The notes under the pieces are model-generated. The model did no database searches and was not told where the DNA came from. It saw only the letters and a program-made list of their open reading frames with translations. The translations under genes and the position numbers were made by a program. From Cryobacterium sp. SO2 (GTDB lineage Bacteria; Actinomycetota; Actinomycetes; Actinomycetales; Microbacteriaceae), in contig NZ_CP117849.1 of assembly GCF_026151165.2 (NCBI RefSeq), positions 2,542,001 to 2,606,000 of the forward strand: 64,000 nt of DNA. The letters run 5' to 3'. Positions 52,745-61,333 of this stretch are shown here, piece by piece. The first letter of the stretch is position 1, and every line of letters starts with the position of its first letter.

Positions 52745-53386
52745 ATGACCGCGCCCCAGAACTCACCCCGCCAGAGCACGTCCCGCCTGAGCGTGCGCGA
52801 CCTCGCGCAGATCGCCATCTTCGCCGCCCTCATCGCGGCCCTCGGCTTCCCCGGTGCGATCTCCCTGGGTGCCAGCACGGTGCCGATCACCTTCCAGACT
52901 CTCGGCGTGATGCTGGCCGGCGCCATCCTCGGGGCTCGCAAGGGCTTCCTGGCCGTGCTGCTGTTGCTGGTCCTCACCGCCGCCGGCCTGCCACTGCTGT
53001 CCGGCGGCCGTGGCGGCCTGGTCTGGTTCACCACCTCCCCCTCCGCCGGGTACCCGTACGGTTGGCTGCTGGGCGTCGCCGTGATCGGCCTCCTCACCGC
53101 CTGGCTGCTGCCGCGCTACCCGTTCTGGCCCGCTCTCGGCGCGACAGCGCTCGGCGGAATCGTGGCCGTCTACCTGATCGGGGTTCCCGTCACGGCCATC
53201 AACCTGGGCCTGCCGCTCTGGGCCGCCCTCGTCGACAGCGCGAAGTTCCTGCCGGGCGACCTCGTCAAGGTCGTCGTGACGGTGCTCGTCGCCAAGCAGG
53301 TGCACAAGGCCTACCCGGGCCTCATCACTCCGCGTCGCGCCGCGCCGGCGACGCTGCCGGCCGGGGACGTCCAGGCGCGAGCGTGA
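52745..53386 (+). CDS. bioY: biotin ECF transporter S component BioY
   Basis: 213 aa from ATG 52745. Six transmembrane helices after a hydrophilic N-terminus (1-20); the BioY pattern is visible in LGFPGAISLGASTVPITFQTLGVML and the GxGGLVWFT-like loop. It binds biotin in the membrane. The stop overlaps the ATPase start as GTGA; the three-gene bioYMN order gives a complete biotin importer. Confidence 0.93.
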   Translation: MTAPQNSPRQSTSRLSVRDLAQIAIFAALIAALGFPGAISLGASTVPITFQTLGVMLAGAILGARKGFLAVLLLLVLTAAGLPLLSGGRGGLVWFTTSPSAGYPYGWLLGVAVIGLLTAWLLPRYPFWPALGATALGGIVAVYLIGVPVTAINLGLPLWAALVDSAKFLPGDLVKVVVTVLVAKQVHKAYPGLITPRRAAPATLPAGDVQARA

Positions 53387-54069
53387 GCACTGCGGGCATC
53401 CGTTTCGAGGGTGTGTCGCACGGCTTCGACGACCGGCCCGTGCTGCGCGGAATCGACCTGCACCTGACCGAGCGCCGCATCGGCATCGTCGGCGCCAACG
53501 GCAGCGGCAAGTCCACGCTGGCTCGCATGATCAACGGCCTCGTCACCCCCACCAGCGGAACCGTGACGGTGAACGGCCTGGACGTTCGCCGCCAGGCCAA
53601 GCTCGTGCGACGCGAAGTGGGCTTCATCTTCACCAACCCCGACAACCAGATCGTGATGCCCACGGTGCAGGAGGACGTGGCCTTCACCCTGCGGCGCCGG
53701 GGCCTGGACGCCGCCGAGATCGCCGCACGGACCAGCGAAGCACTGGACCGGTTCGGGCTCACGGCACTGGCCGACCGACCTGCCCACCGGCTCTCCGGCG
53801 GGCAGAAGCAGCTGCTGGCCCTGGCGGCTGTGCTCGTCGCCGGGCCGAGCATCGTGGTCGCCGACGAGCCGACCACGCTGCTGGATGCCCGCAACACCCG
53901 CCTCATCACCGGGCTGCTCGTGTCGCTGACCCAGCAGGTGATCGTGGTGACCCACGACCTCGAGGTCCTCGACGGATTCGACCGGGTGATCGTGATCGAC
54001 GATGGCCGGGTCGTGGCCGATGATGTTCCCGCCGCAGCCCTCCGGGCGTACCTGAGCCTGCTGTCATGA
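53383..54069 (+). CDS. bioM: biotin ECF transporter ATPase BioM
   Basis: 228 aa from GTG 53383, overlapping bioY. ABC ATPase with Walker A VGANGSGKSTL near residues 34-44, Q-loop in FTNPDNQIVMP, signature LSGGQKQ, Walker B IVVADEPT and H-loop VVTHD. It energises the S and T components. Full length for an ECF A component. Confidence 0.93.
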   Translation: MSTAGIRFEGVSHGFDDRPVLRGIDLHLTERRIGIVGANGSGKSTLARMINGLVTPTSGTVTVNGLDVRRQAKLVRREVGFIFTNPDNQIVMPTVQEDVAFTLRRRGLDAAEIAARTSEALDRFGLTALADRPAHRLSGGQKQLLALAAVLVAGPSIVVADEPTTLLDARNTRLITGLLVSLTQQVIVVTHDLEVLDGFDRVIVIDDGRVVADDVPAAALRAYLSLLS

Positions 54070-54079
54070 TCGGGCCGTC

Positions 54080-54688
54080 GTGATCGGGCTCTACCGACCG
54101 GGAACCTCGCTGGTGCACCGCGCGCCGGCGCTGCTCAAGCTGGCCGTGCTCGCTGTTCTGATGATGCTGGTCGGTCTGGCGGCCGACCCGCTCGTGCTCG
54201 CCGGCGAGCTCGTCGCCGTTGTGGCCTTGTACGCCCTCGCCGCGATGCCGCCCACCGCGGCCTGGCCGCAGATCGGCCCGATCCTGTGGATCCTGCTCTT
54301 CGCTGTCCCCGTGCAGGTGCTCGTCGCCGGCGGCTCCGCGGCCGGGTGGACTACAGCCGGTCTGATGGCCGGTCGACTCGTGGTGGCCGTGGCCCTCGCC
54401 GCCCTCTTCACCCTCACGACCACGGTCACCGCGGTGCTCGAGGCCTTCCAGGTGATGCTGCGGCCGTTCCGGCGCTGGGTGGATGCGGACAGGGTGGGTC
54501 TGCTCGTCGCCCTGACCATCCGCTGCATCCCGCTAGTGGCCGAGATCGTGCGAGAGGTCCTCGACGCCAGGCGGGCCCGCGGCGCGCAGGGGTCGGTGGT
54601 CGCCCTGGCCGTTCCGGTCGTCGTACGCTCGTTGTACGCCGCCGATGCGATCGGAGAGGCACTGGCCGCGCGTGGATTGGACGACTGA
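54080..54688 (+). CDS. bioN: biotin ECF transporter T component BioN
   Basis: 202 aa, GTG start. CbiQ-family transmembrane protein with about five helices and the coupling motif region VLDARRARGAQG near the C-terminus, corresponding to the A-R-x/x-R-G motifs that contact the ATPases. Third gene of the bioYMN operon. Confidence 0.92.
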   Translation: MIGLYRPGTSLVHRAPALLKLAVLAVLMMLVGLAADPLVLAGELVAVVALYALAAMPPTAAWPQIGPILWILLFAVPVQVLVAGGSAAGWTTAGLMAGRLVVAVALAALFTLTTTVTAVLEAFQVMLRPFRRWVDADRVGLLVALTIRCIPLVAEIVREVLDARRARGAQGSVVALAVPVVVRSLYAADAIGEALAARGLDD

Positions 54689-54696
54689 TCACAGTG

Positions 54697-55509
54697 ATGA
54701 CAGAGCACAGGAACGACGGCGCACCGGAGACACCCGACAGGACCGCCCGCACCCGAACCCGCGCCCGCATCGCATTCGCCGGCTGGAGCGCCCTCACGGC
54801 ATTGGCGCTCGGAATCGTGGCCATCCTCGTCTGGACCCAGCTGGTCATGCCGGCTGACCGTGCCGCGGCCCAGGCCGTGCTCGACAATCCCGCCGTCACC
54901 GTGACCGACACCGACGTCTCCGTGGTGATCGCCCCGGCGGAAAAACCCTCCATCGCCGGCCTGGTCTTCATCCCCGGCGCCAAGGTCGACCCGTATGCCT
55001 ACCTTGCCACGCTGTCCGGCACCGTGGAGGCGACCGGGATGACAGTGGTCATCACCAAGCCGGTGCTCAACCTGGCCTTCTTCGACCAGCGCCCCCTGGA
55101 CACCTTCACGGCCGCCGCGCCCGACGTGACGGCCTGGTTCGTGGGCGGCCATTCGCTCGGCGGTGTGCGCGCGTGCATGTACGCCGACGACCCGGCGAAC
55201 ACGGAGGTGGCCGGCCTGGTGCTGTTCGGCAGCTACTGCGCCTCGGCCGTCGATGAGGAACTGCCCGTGTTGAGCATCAGCGGCAGCGAAGACGGGCTCA
55301 GCACCCCGGCCAAGATCGAGGACACCGCTGATCTGCTGCCCGACGACACCACTTTCGTGCAGGTCCAGGGGGCCAACCACGCCTCATTCGGCGCCTACGG
55401 CGCCCAGCCCGGTGACGGCGTGGCCACGATCACGCCGGCAGAGTCGGCGGATGCCATCACGGACGCGCTCTCCGATTTCGTGGCGCTGCGCTTCATGCAG
55501 TCGGACTGA
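54697..55509 (+). CDS. alpha/beta hydrolase, membrane-anchored
   Basis: 270 aa from ATG 54697 (GTG 54694 adjacent). An N-terminal signal-anchor helix (about 26-48) precedes an alpha/beta-hydrolase domain with the nucleophile elbow GGHSLGG, an acid in ISGSEDGLS and the catalytic His in GANHASFG. Extracytoplasmic esterase/lipase-like enzyme, substrate unknown. Directly downstream of bioN. Confidence 0.85.
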   Translation: MTEHRNDGAPETPDRTARTRTRARIAFAGWSALTALALGIVAILVWTQLVMPADRAAAQAVLDNPAVTVTDTDVSVVIAPAEKPSIAGLVFIPGAKVDPYAYLATLSGTVEATGMTVVITKPVLNLAFFDQRPLDTFTAAAPDVTAWFVGGHSLGGVRACMYADDPANTEVAGLVLFGSYCASAVDEELPVLSISGSEDGLSTPAKIEDTADLLPDDTTFVQVQGANHASFGAYGAQPGDGVATITPAESADAITDALSDFVALRFMQSD

Positions 55510-55612
55510 TCGGCTGGACTCCGCCGGGTGGGAAATCCTGCTCTTGTCGGCCTCGACGGCCGGGTCCACTATGGCCCGTGTCGGCCAATGCCGCCCCGAC
55601 CCAGGAGGACCC

Positions 55613-56062
55613 ATGCGCGCCCGCGTCGTCTACGACACCAACTACGGCAACACCCGCACCATTGCGGAGGTGATAGCGACCGAGTTGGGCGGGGGCACCA
55701 CCACCCTGAATGTGGCCGACGTCACCGAGGCCAGTCTGGACGGCGTCGATGTGCTCGTGGTGGGCAGTCCGATCAACGGCTGGCGGCCGACCGAGAAGAT
55801 CCAGGCCTGGTTGCGCGCTCTGCCGGCCGGCTCGTTGACCGGTGTGCGCGCCGCCGCGTTCGACACCCGCATCAAGCTCTTCATCCACGGCGATGCCGCC
55901 GCCAAGATCTCGCACGGCCTGCACGCGGCCGGCGCCACCATCGTCGCCAAGCCGCAGGGGTTCGTCGTCGTGGGCACCGAGGGACCGCTGGCCCCCGGCG
56001 AGACCGGCAAGGCCGGCGCCTGGGCCGCGTTCATCGGCTCGGAGCTGCGCGCGACCGCCTGA
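55613..56062 (+). CDS. flavodoxin-like protein
   Basis: 149 aa from ATG 55613, with a consensus CAGGAGG. The FMN phosphate-binding loop YDTNYGNTRTIAE is at residues 7-19, and the fold continues with VLVVGSPINGWRP and KPQGFVVVGTEGP. A short-chain flavodoxin or flavodoxin-family reductase subunit, cytoplasmic electron carrier. Confidence 0.9.
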   Translation: MRARVVYDTNYGNTRTIAEVIATELGGGTTTLNVADVTEASLDGVDVLVVGSPINGWRPTEKIQAWLRALPAGSLTGVRAAAFDTRIKLFIHGDAAAKISHGLHAAGATIVAKPQGFVVVGTEGPLAPGETGKAGAWAAFIGSELRATA

Positions 56063-56083
56063 TCCAGGCCTGGGTACACCAAC

Positions 56084-56105
56084 AGCCCGCGCCGAAGCGC
56101 GGGCT
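56084..56105. terminator. terminator between flavodoxin and betaine operon
   Basis: AGCCCGCGC (56084-56092), loop CGAA and GCGCGGGCT (56097-56105) form a perfect 9-bp GC-rich stem between convergent genes. No T-tract. Confidence 0.75.
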
Positions 56106-56124
56106 GGTGTGTGGAAACGGAGGC

Positions 56125-57018
56125 TTACTTCGTGAGTGAGTCCACGTATTCCTGGTTGTCTTCGATCCACTTCGCCACGATGGGCTCGTAGTCCTGGCCG
56201 TCGTAGTCGACGAACATGGCGGTCTCAAGCGACGTGAGCTGCTCCAGGTCGAGCTTGAAGTCGCCGATCCACTTGGTGGCCTGCGGGAAGTCGGTCGCGA
56301 AGTCCTTCTTGCCGTAGGCGTGGATCGTCTCCGCGATGCCGAGGGTGCCCTCGGGGTCTTCGAGGTTCTTCAGGTCGAACGAGCCGTAGGCCCAGTGCGG
56401 CTCCCACAGGGTGACGGCGATGTTCTCGCCGGACTTCTCGGCGGCGGTGAGCTCGGTGAGCATCGCCGCGGTCGAGGAGGTCTGGTAGTCCATGTCTTCC
56501 AGGCCGTAGGTGGGGATGGTGTTCTCGGTGACGGCCTCGGTGAGACCGGCGCCGGGCTCGATGCCCACCAGACGGTTGTCGAATAGGTCGGCGTTCTCGG
56601 CGAGCTCGGCGAGGGTGTCGATCGGCGCATCCGCGTTCACGGCGATGGTGTTCTTGGCCTCGTCGTTCCAGGCCCCGACCTCGGTGATCTCGTCGCCGTA
56701 CTCCTTGAGGTAGGAGGCGTGGGTGTTCGGCAGCCAGACGTCGAGGTTGAGGTCGTAGTCGCCCGTGGACAGGCCGGCGTAGACCGGGGCGACGTCGGCG
56801 TACTCGAGCTCGACGTTGTAGCCCTTCTCGTCGAGGATGGCCTTCCACAGCTCGGAGGCCGCGATGCCCTCGTCCCAGCCGTTGAAGACGGCGATGGTGA
56901 GGTCCTTGTTGTCGGAGTTGCCGTCGCCGACGGTCTCGGCTTCGGCCGCGGCGCAACCGGTGAATGCGAGGAGCCCGACGGCTCCGAGTGCCATGACGCT
57001 GAGTGAACGGTTCTTCAT
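56125..57018 (-). CDS. glycine betaine ABC transporter substrate-binding lipoprotein
   Basis: 297 aa from ATG 57018 with AAAGGA upstream. The lipobox LLAFTGCAAAEAE places the lipidated Cys at about residue 22. OpuAC domain: GWDEGIAASELWKAILDEKGYNVE, aromatic residues for quaternary-amine binding (WLPNTHASY, LWEPHWAYGSF). Last gene of an ATPase-permease-binding protein operon for osmoprotectant uptake. Confidence 0.94.
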   Translation of the reverse strand: MKNRSLSVMALGAVGLLAFTGCAAAEAETVGDGNSDNKDLTIAVFNGWDEGIAASELWKAILDEKGYNVELEYADVAPVYAGLSTGDYDLNLDVWLPNTHASYLKEYGDEITEVGAWNDEAKNTIAVNADAPIDTLAELAENADLFDNRLVGIEPGAGLTEAVTENTIPTYGLEDMDYQTSSTAAMLTELTAAEKSGENIAVTLWEPHWAYGSFDLKNLEDPEGTLGIAETIHAYGKKDFATDFPQATKWIGDFKLDLEQLTSLETAMFVDYDGQDYEPIVAKWIEDNQEYVDSLTK

Positions 57019-57080
57019 GTGTTCCTTTCGTGCCGCCGGTGAGGGCGACGAATGGTGCAGGTTCGTGAGGTGTGTGGCGT

Positions 57081-58067
57081 TCAGGAGGGAACGAGCACAC
57101 CGGGCCGCTTGGCGGCCTCGATGTCGGCCTGATCGGTCGTCGACGTTCCGGTGGGGGCGGGCTGCACGGGCGTGGCCCTGTGCTTGCGGGCCGCCCTGAG
57201 GCGTCCGATCGGCGTGTTGCCGGTGCCGAGCGCTGCCGTGATGCGGTCGAGGAAGATCGCGAGGATCACCACGGACAGGCCGGCTTCGAAGCCCAGCGAC
57301 ACGTCGATGCGGTTGAGGCTGGCGACCACCTGCTGGCCGAGGCCGCCGGCGCCGACCATGCCGGCGATGACGACCATCGACAGCGACAGCATGATGACCT
57401 GGTTGATGCCGGCCATGATGGTGGGCATCGCCAACGGCAACTGGATCTGGCGGAGGATCCGCCACGGCGAGGCACCGAATGCCTGGCCGGCTTCGACGAC
57501 CTCGTGGTCGACGTTGCGGATGCCGAGCTCGGTGAGCCGCACGCCGGGAGCCATGGCGAAGATGATCGTGGCCACGATTCCGGGCACGACGCCGACGCGG
57601 AACAGGATCAGCGCCGGGATGAGGTAGACGAACGCCGGCATGGTCTGCATGAAGTCGAGGACGGGCCGGATGATGCCGGACGCCAGGCCGGACTTGGCCG
57701 ACAGGATGCCCAGCGGCACGCTGAACAGGATCGCCAGGATGCTCGCGACGAGCACCAGAGCCAGCGAGTCCATCGCGTTCTCCCACTGGTCGACGCCCAC
57801 GATCACGACGAGGCCGACCACGGTGCCCACGGCGAACTTCCAGCCGCGGATCATCAGGCCCAGAGCGGCGGCCACGAGGATGATCACCCAGAACGGCGGG
57901 GTGGCGAGAACGAGGTCCACGAGGTCGTAGGCGCCGCTGAAGATGGCGCGCACGAAGTCGAAGAAGAACCCGAAGGTGTCGGTGATGAAGTCGATGAACG
58001 AATCGGCCCAGCTCCCGAGCGGGATGCGGAAGTCTGTTGCTGTAATCAGGGCTGCTGTGATGCTCAC
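57081..58067 (-). CDS. glycine betaine/proline ABC transporter permease
   Basis: 328 aa with about seven transmembrane helices. The EAA coupling loop lies in EAGQAFGASPWRILRQIQLPLAMPTIMAGINQ. ProW/OpuAB family. The start overlaps the ATPase stop by 4 nt. The C-terminal 35 residues are a basic, Thr/Pro-rich tail. Confidence 0.94.
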   Translation of the reverse strand: MSITAALITATDFRIPLGSWADSFIDFITDTFGFFFDFVRAIFSGAYDLVDLVLATPPFWVIILVAAALGLMIRGWKFAVGTVVGLVVIVGVDQWENAMDSLALVLVASILAILFSVPLGILSAKSGLASGIIRPVLDFMQTMPAFVYLIPALILFRVGVVPGIVATIIFAMAPGVRLTELGIRNVDHEVVEAGQAFGASPWRILRQIQLPLAMPTIMAGINQVIMLSLSMVVIAGMVGAGGLGQQVVASLNRIDVSLGFEAGLSVVILAIFLDRITAALGTGNTPIGRLRAARKHRATPVQPAPTGTSTTDQADIEAAKRPGVLVPS

Positions 58068-59419
58068 GGCTGGACTCCTTCCGGCGCGGTCTCGCGCAGG
58101 GTTTCGGTGATGATGCTCATCGAGATGGTGGCCGGCGGTTCCATCACCGGCAGCTCGCCGGTGCCGGTGCTCACGTTGCCGAGGGCGGCGAGCAGAGTGA
58201 CCCTCGGGATGACCCCGAGCAGGCGATTGCGGTCGTCGACAACGGCGATGGGCAGGTCGCTCTCCACGGCCAGCTCGACGAGATCGACCAGCGCGGTGTC
58301 GGCGGAAACCGCGGTGGCGTCGAGGATGATCGCGCGCAGGTCGCCGTCGCCGGCCTTGACCTGCTTGAGCACGTCGCGGTCGCGCACGACCCCGGCGAAG
58401 CTGCGGTCGCGACGCAACACGAAGGTGGCCGAGGTCTGCAGGTCGCGCATGGTGCGGAGGGCCGCGCGCGGACCGGCGGTCACCGTCACGACGGACCGGG
58501 CCGGTTCCATGACACTGCCGGCGGTGAGCACGCGGGCCCTGTCGACATCCTGCACGAACTGGGCCACGTAGTCGTTGGCCGGGTCGGTGAGGATCTCTTC
58601 GGGCGTGCCGATCTGCACGATGCGGCCGTCGCGCATGACGGCGATGCGGTCGCCGAGGAACATGGCCTCGTTGAGGTCGTGGGTGATGAAGATGATGGTC
58701 TTGCCGAGTTCGGCCTGCAGCTCGATGAGCTGTTCCTGCATCTCACGGCGGATCAGCGGGTCGAGCGCGGAGAATGCCTCGTCCATCAGGAGCACGTCGG
58801 TGTCTGCGGCCAGAGCGCGGCCGAGGCCGACGCGCTGCTGCATGCCACCGGACAACTCGGAGGGCAGGTTGTCGGCCCAGCCGTCCAGCCCCACCAGGCG
58901 GATGATGGTGCGCGCCTTGGCCAGGCGTTCGTCGCGGGGCATGCCCTGCACCTCGAGGCCGTAGGCGACGTTGTCGATCACGGTGCGGTGCGGCAGCAGA
59001 GCGAAGTGCTGGAAGACCATGGAGATGCTCTGGCGGCGCACGTCGCGCAGTTTGGCGGCCGGGATGCCGGTGATCGGGGTATCCCCGACGGTGACAGTGC
59101 CGCTGGTCGCCTCGAGCAGGCCGTTGAGCATGCGGATCAGGGTGGACTTGCCCGAGCCGGACAGTCCCATCACCACGAAGATCTCCCCGCGCTTCACCTC
59201 GAAGGAGGCGTCGATGACGGCAGCGGTTCCGAGGTGGGCGAGCTCGTCGCGGCTGGCGCCGCCCTGGAGCTTCTTGACGATGTCGTATGGTTTGCGGCCG
59301 AACGCCTTGTAGAGCTTGTCCGCCTTGACGGCGATGCCCGGTGTTTCGGTTGTTACTGGTGCTGTGTGCTCCGCCTCACTGGCGGATTTTTCTGCCTTGA
59401 CGGCAATGATTTCGGTCAC
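58064..59419 (-). CDS. glycine betaine/proline ABC transporter ATPase with CBS domains
   Basis: 451 aa from GTG 59419, chosen for CGGAGA four bases upstream. ProV/OpuAA type: Walker A GLSGSGKSTL, signature LSGGMQQRVG, Walker B DVLLMDEAFSALDP and H-loop FITHDLNEA. Two C-terminal CBS domains (about 325-445) sense ionic strength or nucleotides in this family and gate osmotic activation. First gene of the operon. Confidence 0.94.
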   Translation of the reverse strand: MTEIIAVKAEKSASEAEHTAPVTTETPGIAVKADKLYKAFGRKPYDIVKKLQGGASRDELAHLGTAAVIDASFEVKRGEIFVVMGLSGSGKSTLIRMLNGLLEATSGTVTVGDTPITGIPAAKLRDVRRQSISMVFQHFALLPHRTVIDNVAYGLEVQGMPRDERLAKARTIIRLVGLDGWADNLPSELSGGMQQRVGLGRALAADTDVLLMDEAFSALDPLIRREMQEQLIELQAELGKTIIFITHDLNEAMFLGDRIAVMRDGRIVQIGTPEEILTDPANDYVAQFVQDVDRARVLTAGSVMEPARSVVTVTAGPRAALRTMRDLQTSATFVLRRDRSFAGVVRDRDVLKQVKAGDGDLRAIILDATAVSADTALVDLVELAVESDLPIAVVDDRNRLLGVIPRVTLLAALGNVSTGTGELPVMEPPATISMSIITETLRETAPEGVQP

Positions 59420-59749
59420 GGATTCTCCGGAGCACGCCGAATGGACCGCCTGGACGGTCGACAACACGGGGGCTCGCTGTGTCGGACGGGTAGGCCGAGA
59501 CCGGCCTCGACACCGGCTACCGGTGTGGGCTGGGGTGACCATGGGGTCACGCCCGTCTGGGCCTCACCGTACGCTCGCGGCCGTCCCAGTCGGGCTGGGG
59601 GCTACGCGTTCGCGTCCTGGTGAAGGGTCGTAAGACCAGAAGCGAGCCTAGCATGCGAACGCATGAAAGCCCCCCGGACGAGGGCGGTTTCGACCCTCGT
59701 CCGGGAAGCTTAAGTGCAGGTCAGGCATGCTAAAGCCGTGCGCCGGGGA
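59420..59749. other. intergenic region upstream of betaine operon, downstream of dctA
   Basis: 330 bp without a gene. It must contain the betaine operon promoter; I see no clear hexamer pair. The right end carries the dctA terminator hairpin. Confidence 0.5.
59673..59705. terminator. dctA terminator hairpin
   Basis: CCCGGACGAGGG (59673-59684) and CCCTCGTCCGGG (59694-59705) form a perfect 12-bp stem with a 9-nt loop, 44 bp after the dctA stop; GGGGCTTTC follows on the minus strand. Confidence 0.8.
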
Positions 59750-61171
59750 TCAGCGCCTGGCCAGCTCGGGCTGCGGCGCGGCGACTTCGTCGCGCGGCAC
59801 GTCATGGGCGGCATCCGTTGGCTCCGCCACGGTGTGCGCCGCCATCATCGTGGACTCGTCGAACGGCGCGTGCCGGTCGAGCACGAGGTCCACCTGGGCC
59901 CGGTCGATCTCCTTGGTCCAGGTGCCGATCAGCACCGTCGCGACGGCATTGCCGGTGAAGTTGGTCAGCGCGCGGGCCTCCGACATGAACCTGTCGATGC
60001 CCACGATGAATGCCACCCCGCCGACCAGCTGCGGGGCGTGCGCTTGCAGGCCGCCGGCGAGGGTCGCGAGTCCCGCTCCGGTGACCCCGGCCGCGCCCTT
60101 GGACGCGATGATCATGAACACCAGCAGGCCGATCTGCTCCCCCAGCATCAGCGGCTGGCCGAGGGCCGTGGCGATGAACAGCGACGCCATGGTGAGGTAG
60201 ATCGCCGTGCCGTCGAGGTTGAACGAGTACCCGGTGGGCACGGTGACCCCCACGACCGGCTTGGACACCCCGAGGTGCTCCATCTTGGCGATCAGGCGGG
60301 GCAGCGCGGCCTCAGACGACGAGGTCGAGAAGATCAGCAGGTACTCGCGGCCCAGGTAGCGCATCAGCTTGAAGATGTTGACGCCGGTGGCCAGTTTGAG
60401 CAGCCCGCCGAGGATCACCACTATGAAGATGATGCAGGTGAGGTAGAACGCAGCCATCAGAGTGAACAGGCTGATCACGGCCTGGATCCCGGTGGCGCCG
60501 ACGACGGCGGCGATGGCGCCGAACGCGCCGATCGGGGCCAGCCACATCACCATCACGAGAATACGGAAGGTCAGCGCCTGCAGGTGTGCGATTCCGGTGA
60601 GGATGGGCTTGCCGGCGGCTCCCATCTTCTGCAGCGCGAAGCCCACGACGAGCGCCACCATCAGGGTCTGCAGGATGTTGCCCGAGGTGAGCGAGGAGAT
60701 CAGGGTGGTGGGCACGATGCCGAGCAGGAACGAGTGCGTGTCGGCCGCCTCAGGGGCGGTGTAGGTCGCATCCTGCAGGTTGAGACCCTCACCGGGGTGG
60801 ATGAGGTTGCCGACGAGCAGGCCGATGCCCAGCGCGAAGGTGGACATCACCAGGAAGTAGCCGAGCGCCAGGCCGCCGATCTTCCCGACCGTCGCCGCCT
60901 TGGCGATGGATCCGATGCCGAGCACGATGGTGCAGAAGATGATCGGCGCGATCATCATCTTGATCAGCAGCACGAAAACGTCACCGAGCGGCTTGAGCGC
61001 AACGGCGAAGCCGTCCGGCCCGCCGAACAGCAGGCCCACCAGGATTCCCAGGCCGACGGCCACGATCACCGCGATGTAGAGGTAGTGGGACTTGTCGAGC
61101 CGTTTGCGGGTCGTTCCGCCGGGGCGGCCGGCGCCGCGGGAAGTGCCGCCGCGAGGAATAGCGAATGCCAT
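59750..61171 (-). CDS. dctA: C4-dicarboxylate:cation symporter DctA
   Basis: 473 aa, dicarboxylate/amino acid:cation symporter fold. The conserved serine-rich motif STSSSEAALP, the VVGVTVPTGYSFNLDGTAIYL stretch and the MIIASKGAAGVTGAG re-entrant region are intact. Imports succinate, fumarate, malate. Divergent from a CitA/CitB-type two-component system, which probably controls it through an operator between the genes. Confidence 0.95.
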   Translation of the reverse strand: MAFAIPRGGTSRGAGRPGGTTRKRLDKSHYLYIAVIVAVGLGILVGLLFGGPDGFAVALKPLGDVFVLLIKMMIAPIIFCTIVLGIGSIAKAATVGKIGGLALGYFLVMSTFALGIGLLVGNLIHPGEGLNLQDATYTAPEAADTHSFLLGIVPTTLISSLTSGNILQTLMVALVVGFALQKMGAAGKPILTGIAHLQALTFRILVMVMWLAPIGAFGAIAAVVGATGIQAVISLFTLMAAFYLTCIIFIVVILGGLLKLATGVNIFKLMRYLGREYLLIFSTSSSEAALPRLIAKMEHLGVSKPVVGVTVPTGYSFNLDGTAIYLTMASLFIATALGQPLMLGEQIGLLVFMIIASKGAAGVTGAGLATLAGGLQAHAPQLVGGVAFIVGIDRFMSEARALTNFTGNAVATVLIGTWTKEIDRAQVDLVLDRHAPFDESTMMAAHTVAEPTDAAHDVPRDEVAAPQPELARR

Positions 61172-61279
61172 GTCAGACTCCTTTGTCTAGGCTGTACGGA
61201 ATCCGGCAGGCGGCCCGAACAGCAGTGGTGAATACACAGTGCGGGACGGGAGGCGTACGGTCACTCTTGCGGTCATATT

Positions 61280-61297
61280 GGTCACGACGTCGTGACC
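61280..61297. promoter_or_regulatory. perfect 18-bp palindrome, candidate operator
   Basis: GGTCACGACGTCGTGACC lies in the gap between divergent dctA and the sensor kinase gene, about 108 bp from dctA and 36 bp from the kinase start. A GGTCA half-site also occurs at 61271-61275. It is a candidate site for the response regulator encoded two genes downstream. Confidence 0.55.
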
Positions 61298-61333
61298 GGC
61301 GGTTTTTCACAGGCGAAAGGACGAGTGCGCGAG

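Noticed and set aside
57072..58571. 499-aa plus-strand ORF
   Set aside because: Antisense to the betaine permease and ATPase; His/Asp-rich shadow frame.
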